DNA of 10,583 nt from an uncultured Ruminococcus sp. (GTDB lineage Bacteria > Bacillota > Clostridia > Oscillospirales > Ruminococcaceae): NCBI GenBank assembly GCA_937942105.1, contig CALDFS010000296.1, positions 1 through 10,583 on the forward strand, given 5' to 3'. The notes below the pieces were generated by a model. The model worked only from the letters and a program-made list of their open reading frames with translations, was not told the DNA's origin and ran no database searches. Of this stretch, positions 5,573 to 10,583 are shown in pieces (position 1 is the stretch's first letter; each line of letters starts with the position of its first letter). The translations under genes and the position numbers were made by a program.

Positions 5573-6157
5573 ATGAACATAGGTACGCAAATCAAAAACC
5601 GCCGCATGCAGATGAATCTTTCACAGGAGGAGCTTGCCCAAAGGGTGTTCGTAACCCGGCAGACGGTTTCAAACTGGGAGACTGAAAAAAGCTACCCCGA
5701 TATTCACAGCGTGCTGATGTTAAGTCAGGTGTTCGGCACAACTGTGGACGCTTTATTAAAGGAGGATATTCCGCAAATGAAATCAGAAATCAACCAGAAC
5801 GAAATCAAGAGGTTCAACAGGTACAGCAGTATATATACGATACTGTTAATTTTGGTGATTTTAATCACTGCGCCGCTGATAGTTCTGCTGAAAATTCCGG
5901 GCATAATTATAGCCGTAGTTCTTTGGGCGGTAACGCTTGCATATGCATTCAAGGTGGAGAAAATTAAGAAGGAGAACAACATTTCTACCTACAAGGAAAT
6001 AGTCGCGTTCTCAGAGGGCAAGACCCTCGACGAGATAACTGCCCAGCGTGAAATCGGAAAAAGACCGTATCAAAGGCTTGTCGCTGTGCTGATAGGTGCA
6101 GGAGTCGGCGCGGTAATAGCAGGCGTTGGAATACTTATTTATGAGCTTATAAATTGA
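5573..6157 (+). CDS. XRE-family transcriptional regulator with three membrane helices
   Basis: A 194-residue protein with an N-terminal helix-turn-helix of the Cro/CI (XRE, HTH_3) type at about 1-63. LSQEELAQRVFVTRQTVSNW (16-35) holds the two DNA-binding helices. The C-terminal half is hydrophobic: helices at about 87-105, 108-127 and 168-190, with a charged cytoplasmic segment (128-167) between the second and third. It is therefore a DNA-binding protein tied to the membrane, a layout common in Firmicutes and usually of unknown signal. The start at 5573 is set by TGGAGG (5562-5567) at 5 bases; an in-frame ATG at 5561 has no ribosome site and overlaps that one. The gene is a single transcription unit with its own promoter and terminator, so autoregulation is plausible. 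Target genes are not evident. Confidence 0.9.
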   Translation: MNIGTQIKNRRMQMNLSQEELAQRVFVTRQTVSNWETEKSYPDIHSVLMLSQVFGTTVDALLKEDIPQMKSEINQNEIKRFNRYSSIYTILLILVILITAPLIVLLKIPGIIIAVVLWAVTLAYAFKVEKIKKENNISTYKEIVAFSEGKTLDEITAQREIGKRPYQRLVAVLIGAGVGAVIAGVGILIYELIN

Positions 6158-6169
6158 TAATATACAACA

Positions 6170-6209
6170 AGCCGTCATCATGCGAAAAGCGTGATGACGG
6201 CTGTTTTTT
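6170..6209 (+). terminator. Strong rho-independent terminator after the XRE regulator
   Basis: A 14-bp stem, 6170-6183 with 6189-6202, with one G-T wobble and a GAAAA loop, is followed by G and six T (6204-6209). It ends the plus-strand XRE transcript 12 bases after its stop. The minus-strand deacylase gene ends just beyond it (6220), so the same hairpin may also serve that transcript. On that side the tail reads GTTGTATATT, a weak T tract, so termination is likely much better on the plus strand. Confidence 0.92.
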
Positions 6210-6219
6210 AATGTGATAT

Positions 6220-6699
6220 TCACACCGTAATATCTGCAACGGTGTACTTAACAAGCTTTGCCAGCCCCTCCGGCGAAACCTCCACCATATGCCCGACCTT
6301 GCCGCCGCTGAAAACTATAGTGTCAAACTCCGCAGCGGTTTTGTGTAGGAAGGTGGGGAAGAGCTTTTTCATCCCGATAGGTGAGCAGCCGCCGTGGATA
6401 TACCCGGTAAGCGGAAGAAGGTCTTTAGACTTCAGCATCTCAATCGACTTTTCGTGTGCGCACGAAGCCGCCTTTTTCAAATCCAGCTCGCAGTCCACAG
6501 GAATCATGTAAACATAGTGCGCGCCCGATTTCGCAGCGGTCACAAGCGTTTTGAACATCCGCCCGTGCTCAATTCCCAAGATGTCCGCCGCCTGCGAGCC
6601 GGTGGGGATATCCTCAGTGCTGAAATTGTGAACCTTATATTCAACTTCGGCCTTGTCTAAAAGCCGCATTACGTTTGTTTTATCGTTTTTTGCGCCCAT
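6220..6699 (-). CDS. ybaK: Cys-tRNA(Pro) deacylase, YbaK/EbsC family
   Basis: Cytoplasmic editing enzyme of 159 residues that hydrolyses Cys-tRNA(Pro), the product of mischarging by prolyl-tRNA synthetase. The single YbaK domain spans the protein. FKTLV (49-53) supplies the conserved substrate-binding Lys50, equivalent to Lys46 of the Haemophilus protein as I recall. GGCSPIG (103-109) and FSGGKVGHMVEVSP (130-143) are the typical glycine-rich loops of the active site. Length and motifs match the family well and nothing is missing. The start at 6699 was chosen because GGAG (6708-6711) lies 8 bases upstream. An ATG at 6705, which overlaps the previous stop as ATGA, has only 2 bases of spacing and would add two residues. 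The gene follows the large activase-dehydratase gene by 2 bases, so it is almost surely on the same message. Confidence 0.94.
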   Translation of the reverse strand: MGAKNDKTNVMRLLDKAEVEYKVHNFSTEDIPTGSQAADILGIEHGRMFKTLVTAAKSGAHYVYMIPVDCELDLKKAASCAHEKSIEMLKSKDLLPLTGYIHGGCSPIGMKKLFPTFLHKTAAEFDTIVFSGGKVGHMVEVSPEGLAKLVKYTVADITV

Positions 6700-6701
6700 A
6701 A

Positions 6702-9700
6702 TCATTTCTCCGTAACGGGAATTTTTTCGCTGTCTTTTTCGGGATTTTCCGCGCCCGTACCACTTGCTCGTTCCTTTTCAAGCGTCTTCTGAGCAGTCGA
6801 AAGCATAAGCTTTATGCGGTTGAACTGGTTTACCTCGGAAGCGCCGGGGTCGTAGTCCACCGCGACTATGTTAGCCTGTGGATACTCCTTCTTCAACGCT
6901 TTGATAGCGCCCTTTCCGACTACGTGGTTGGGCAGGCAGGCAAACGGCTGTATGCATACAATGTTCGGCACTCCCGAGCGTATAAGCTCCGCCATTTCGC
7001 CGGTTAAAAGCCAGCCTTCGCCATATTGATTTCCGAGCGAGATAATCGGCTTGGCGAGCTTCGCGATATACTCAATCTCCATCGGCGGCTCAAAGCGCTT
7101 ACTTGCCTTCAGTGCTTCTATAGCCAGCTTGCGAAGAAGCCTAATCGCCTTGACTACAGTTTCCGCCACCTTTGAGGATATCCTGCTTGTTCCCAAGAAT
7201 CTGTGCTTGTAAACCGAGTTGTAGGCGCAGTAGTTGAGAAAGTCCATAAGGTCAGGGACGACAGCCTCCGCGCCCTCCTTTTCAAGAAGGTCAACAAGGT
7301 GATTGTTGGCAAGCGGCATATATTTAACTAGTATTTCGCCGACTATGCCTACCCTTGGCTTTACAAGCTCCTTGTTCAGCTTCATCCTGTCAAAATCCTT
7401 GACGATTCCGCAGCAGACCGCCTTGTAGCTCCACTTGGATTTCGGATTTACAAGGAAATCAATGGCAATCTTTCTCCACTTTTTGTGCAGGGCGTTGGCG
7501 TTGCCCTTTACAGCCTCGTAGGGGCGAACCCTGTAAAGGCATCTCATCAGAAGGTCGCCGATAACTACGGCTTTTAATGATGTAAACAGCAGCGACGGGG
7601 TTATAACAAAGCCCTCATTCTTCTCCATGCCGTTTGCGTTAAGCGATATTACCGGTATGCGCCCCAGCCCTGCCTTTTCAAGCGCGCGGCGAATGAATCC
7701 GACATAGTTGCTGGCTCGGCAGCAGCCGCCGGTTTGTGTCATGATAATTGCAAGACGGTCGGTATCGTATTTGCCCGAAAGCACTGCGTCCATAATCTGC
7801 CCAACAACGGTTATAGATGGGAAGCAGGCGTCGTTATTGACGTATTTTAAGCCCATATCTATGGCCGAGCGGTTGTCATTATCCATAACAACTATGTTGT
7901 AGCCGTGCTTTTTGAACACCGGTTCCAAAAGGTCGAAGTGGATAGGGCTCATCTGCGGGCAGAGGATGGTGTAGCCCTCTTTCCGCATCTTCTTTGTAAA
8001 TACCGCTCTGTTATAGGCAGCGGTTCTTGGCTTGGCGGTAATGCCGCGCTTGGAGCGCTGATTCATCGCGGAAATAAGACTGCGGATTCTTATTCTTGCC
8101 GCGCCCAGATTGGAAACCTCGTCAATTTTTAGAACAGTGTAAAGCTTGTTCGAGCGCTCCAAAATTTCGGATACCTGATCGGTGGTAACAGCATCCAGCC
8201 CGCAGCCGAAGGAATTGAGCTGTATAAGCTCCAGATCGTTTCTGCTTCTTACGAACTCGGCGGCGGCATACAGCCTTGAATGATATACCCACTGGTCGTT
8301 GACCCTAAGCGGCTTATCCTGCTCGAAGGTTATCGGCAGGCTGTCCTCACTTAAAACGGCCATGTTGTAGGAGCATATCATCTCCGGTATTCCGTGGTTT
8401 ATTTCGGGGTCCACATGGTAAGGTCTTCCTGCAAGCACGATTCCGGGGCGGCTGTTTTTAGCCATCCAGTCAAGAGCCTCGGCGCCCTTGGCGCGTATAT
8501 CCTCCTTGCACCTGTGCTGTTCCAGCCATGCCGAGTGAACGGCGCTTATAACCTCGTTGGCAGGTATATTCCATTCCTTGGCACAGACGTCTATAAGCCT
8601 GTTGGCAGCGGTCTTTTCGGAGGTAAACGCTATGAACGGGCGGATATATCTTACATCGCCGTTGATAATTCCCTCAACATTGTTTTTAAGATTTTCCGGG
8701 TAGGAAATAACGATAGGGCAGTTGAAGTGATTCTGCGCGCCCTTGTTTTCCTGATGCTCGTAGAAAACGCAGGGATGGAATATGGTTTTAACACCGTTGT
8801 TTATCAGCCACTGAACGTGTCCGTGCGATAGCTTTGCGGGGTAGCACTCCGATTCCGAGGGGATGCTTTCCATTCCAAGCTCATAAATCTTGTGGCTTGA
8901 CTTAGGCGAAAGCACAACCTTAAATCCAAGCTCCTTAAAGAAGGTCGCCCAGAAAGGGAAATTCTCGTACATATTAAGGACTCGCGGTATTCCTATCTCG
9001 CCGCGCTTGGGGTTTTCAAGCGGCTCGTAGCCGAAAATCCTTTCAAGCTTGTAGGCGTAAACGTTCGGTCCCTTTTGAGCTGAGGATGCCGCGCCCAAGC
9101 CCTTTTCACAGCGGTTGCCGGTAATGTGCCGCCGTCCGCCCGAGAAGGTGTTTATGGTGAGCATACAGTGATTCGAGCAGCCGTTGCAGTGGGTGGTCGA
9201 GGTGGTGTATGTAAGCTTTAATATTTCCGGAATAGACAGCATAGAGGACGGCTGACCGCTGTAGCTATCTTTAGCGATAAGCGCCGTTCCGAATGCGCCC
9301 ATTATTCCGGATATATCCGGGCAGATGACCTGCGCGCCGGATATCTTTTCAAACGCCCGCAGAACCGCCTTGTTAAAGAAGGTTCCGCCCTGAACAACTA
9401 TGTTAGAGCCAAGCTCGGCGGCGCTTGAAAGCTTTATAACCTTGAACAGCGCGTTCTTGATGACGGAGTAGGCAAGCCCGGCAGAGATATCCTCAACTGT
9501 TGCGCCCTCCTTCTGAGCCTGCTTTACGTTTGAATTCATGAAGACGGTGCAGCGCGTTCCCAAATCGATTGGATGGGCGGCAAACAGCGCCTTCTCGGCA
9601 AACTCCTCGGCGGTATATCCCAAAGACTGAGCAAAATTTTCGATAAACGATCCACAGCCCGATGAGCAGGCTTCGTTTTTCAGCTTTATGCTTTTCATAT

Positions 9701-10583
9701 CCTGCCCGCCGATATCCATAACGCAGTCAACTTCCGGGTCGAAGAAGGATGCCGCGGTGCAGTGGGCAATGGTTTCAACCTCGCCGCAATCTAAAGAAAA
9801 CGCCGACTTTAACAGTGCCTCGCCGTAGCCGGTGGAGCAGGAGCGGGCGATTTTGGCAGTGCAGGGAAGCTTCAGCCCAAGCTCTTCCATAGCCTTTATA
9901 GCCGTTTGAACCGGCGAGCCAAGGTTAGAGGCGTAATATGAGAACAGCAGCTCTCCGCCTTCGCCTATAAGCGCAAGCTTGGTTGTGGTTGAACCGGCGT
10001 CTATGCCTAAAAAGCAGTTGCCGCAGTAGCTTTCAAGCTCGCCCTTTTTAACGACTGCCTTTGAGTGTCTCTCCAAAAACTCATTATACTCTTTCTCGTC
10101 TGCAAACAAAGGTTCAAGCCGCTTTAATTCAAATTCCATGCTTATTCCCGAGCGCAGCCGCTCTATAAGCTCGTCCGGCGAGATATTGTCAGCGTCACCG
10201 GCTTCCAAAGCAGCGCCCATTGCGGCGAACAGATGCGAATTTTCAGGGTCAACCACCTTGTCCGGCGTGAGCGAAAGTGTGCGGATAAACGCCTTTTTAA
10301 GCTCAGGCAGAAAGTGCAAAGGTCCGCCTAAAAACGCAACGCACCCGCGAATTGGCTTTCCGCATGCAAGCCCCGAAATCGTCTGGTTGACTACTGCCTG
10401 GAAGATGGATGCCGCAAGGTCGGATTTCGCCGCGCCCTCGTTTATAAGCGGCTGAATGTCCGTCTTCGCAAAAACTCCGCACCGTGCGGCTATGGGGTAG
10501 ATTCTCTTGTAATTTCTTGCTTCCTCGTTAAGACCTGCGGCGTCCGTCTGAAGCAGCGCCGCCATCTGGTCGATGAACGAGCC
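6702..10583 (-). CDS. Giant 2-hydroxyacyl-CoA dehydratase activase fusion protein (5' end outside window)
   Basis: The visible part is about 1293 residues; the frame runs off the window at 10583 and the first visible residues, GSFIDQ, are already inside a conserved motif. Numbering from Met at 10565: residues 1-125 are the end of a first BcrAD/BadF/HgdC-type ASKHA module (Cys29 in ARCGVF). Residues 185-432 are a complete second module with GIDAGSTTTK (187-196), DIGGQDMK (284-291), Cys300 in ACSSGCGSF and Cys339 in TRCTVF, the residues that hold a [4Fe-4S] cluster in HgdC. Then come a CNGCSNHC cluster (460-467) with Cys486, a DUF2229-like part (about 525-840; ESECYPAK, HPCVFYEH, FGCGLD), and an HgdB-like part (about 865-1250; NDACFPS, GGCCRASNY, QPFACLPNH). 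The last 25 residues are charged and probably disordered. Family members use ATP to push low-potential electrons into a radical dehydratase or related reductase; the substrate of this large fusion is unknown. Confidence 0.9.
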   Translation of the reverse strand, partial: GSFIDQMAALLQTDAAGLNEEARNYKRIYPIAARCGVFAKTDIQPLINEGAAKSDLAASIFQAVVNQTISGLACGKPIRGCVAFLGGPLHFLPELKKAFIRTLSLTPDKVVDPENSHLFAAMGAALEAGDADNISPDELIERLRSGISMEFELKRLEPLFADEKEYNEFLERHSKAVVKKGELESYCGNCFLGIDAGSTTTKLALIGEGGELLFSYYASNLGSPVQTAIKAMEELGLKLPCTAKIARSCSTGYGEALLKSAFSLDCGEVETIAHCTAASFFDPEVDCVMDIGGQDMKSIKLKNEACSSGCGSFIENFAQSLGYTAEEFAEKALFAAHPIDLGTRCTVFMNSNVKQAQKEGATVEDISAGLAYSVIKNALFKVIKLSSAAELGSNIVVQGGTFFNKAVLRAFEKISGAQVICPDISGIMGAFGTALIAKDSYSGQPSSMLSIPEILKLTYTTSTTHCNGCSNHCMLTINTFSGGRRHITGNRCEKGLGAASSAQKGPNVYAYKLERIFGYEPLENPKRGEIGIPRVLNMYENFPFWATFFKELGFKVVLSPKSSHKIYELGMESIPSESECYPAKLSHGHVQWLINNGVKTIFHPCVFYEHQENKGAQNHFNCPIVISYPENLKNNVEGIINGDVRYIRPFIAFTSEKTAANRLIDVCAKEWNIPANEVISAVHSAWLEQHRCKEDIRAKGAEALDWMAKNSRPGIVLAGRPYHVDPEINHGIPEMICSYNMAVLSEDSLPITFEQDKPLRVNDQWVYHSRLYAAAEFVRSRNDLELIQLNSFGCGLDAVTTDQVSEILERSNKLYTVLKIDEVSNLGAARIRIRSLISAMNQRSKRGITAKPRTAAYNRAVFTKKMRKEGYTILCPQMSPIHFDLLEPVFKKHGYNIVVMDNDNRSAIDMGLKYVNNDACFPSITVVGQIMDAVLSGKYDTDRLAIIMTQTGGCCRASNYVGFIRRALEKAGLGRIPVISLNANGMEKNEGFVITPSLLFTSLKAVVIGDLLMRCLYRVRPYEAVKGNANALHKKWRKIAIDFLVNPKSKWSYKAVCCGIVKDFDRMKLNKELVKPRVGIVGEILVKYMPLANNHLVDLLEKEGAEAVVPDLMDFLNYCAYNSVYKHRFLGTSRISSKVAETVVKAIRLLRKLAIEALKASKRFEPPMEIEYIAKLAKPIISLGNQYGEGWLLTGEMAELIRSGVPNIVCIQPFACLPNHVVGKGAIKALKKEYPQANIVAVDYDPGASEVNQFNRIKLMLSTAQKTLEKERASGTGAENPEKDSEKIPVTEK

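Noticed and set aside
8394..8831. 145-codon open frame on the plus strand
   Set aside because: It lies wholly opposite the giant activase gene, whose protein is conserved throughout; no ribosome site or recognisable domain. Antisense shadow.

Overview
The window looks like chromosomal DNA of a Gram-positive anaerobe of the Clostridia, plausibly Oscillospiraceae/Ruminococcaceae or a relative. This is inferred from purine-rich Shine-Dalgarno sites, sigma-A-type promoters, a lipoprotein in place of outer-membrane proteins, a LanFEG/Cpr-type peptide-resistance ABC system, and a giant 2-hydroxyacyl-CoA dehydratase activase fusion of a kind typical of strict anaerobes. I saw no tRNA, rRNA, CRISPR array, insertion sequence or phage gene.

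Left block (1-4463, all minus strand, read right to left): an OmpR-family response regulator, an ABC ATPase with the Q-loop Gln replaced by Glu, two sister permeases of 275 residues each, a histidine kinase with almost no extracellular part, and, 32 bases further on, the first 47 codons of a probable permuted NlpC/P60-like protein that runs off the window. The order regulator-ATPase-permease-permease-kinase resembles NisFEG-RK and C. difficile CprABC-CprK-CprR, so the likely job is sensing and exporting or expelling cationic or lantibiotic-like peptides at the membrane. The regulator has its own sigma-A-like promoter. The 94-base gap between regulator and ATPase holds four exact CTTTAC direct repeats with 11-12 bp spacing, just upstream of a -10 box that lacks a proper -35. 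This looks like the regulator's own operator and is the most notable regulatory signal in the window.

Middle block (4464-6209): a 324-base divergent intergenic region carries the regulator promoter on the minus strand and a strong extended -10 promoter on the plus strand. The latter drives a small secreted lipoprotein of unknown function, ended by a clear terminator. Next comes an XRE-type repressor with three C-terminal membrane helices, with its own near-consensus promoter and a strong terminator. The two plus-strand promoters share the 10-mer TTGCAATTTT at the -35 and the same 17-bp spacer.

Right block (6220-10583, minus strand): a very large multidomain protein whose N-terminus lies outside the window (two activase ASKHA modules, a cysteine-rich linker, DUF2229-like and HgdB-like parts), followed at once by a YbaK/EbsC-type Cys-tRNA(Pro) deacylase. 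They appear to be co-transcribed. The deacylase converges on the terminator of the XRE gene.
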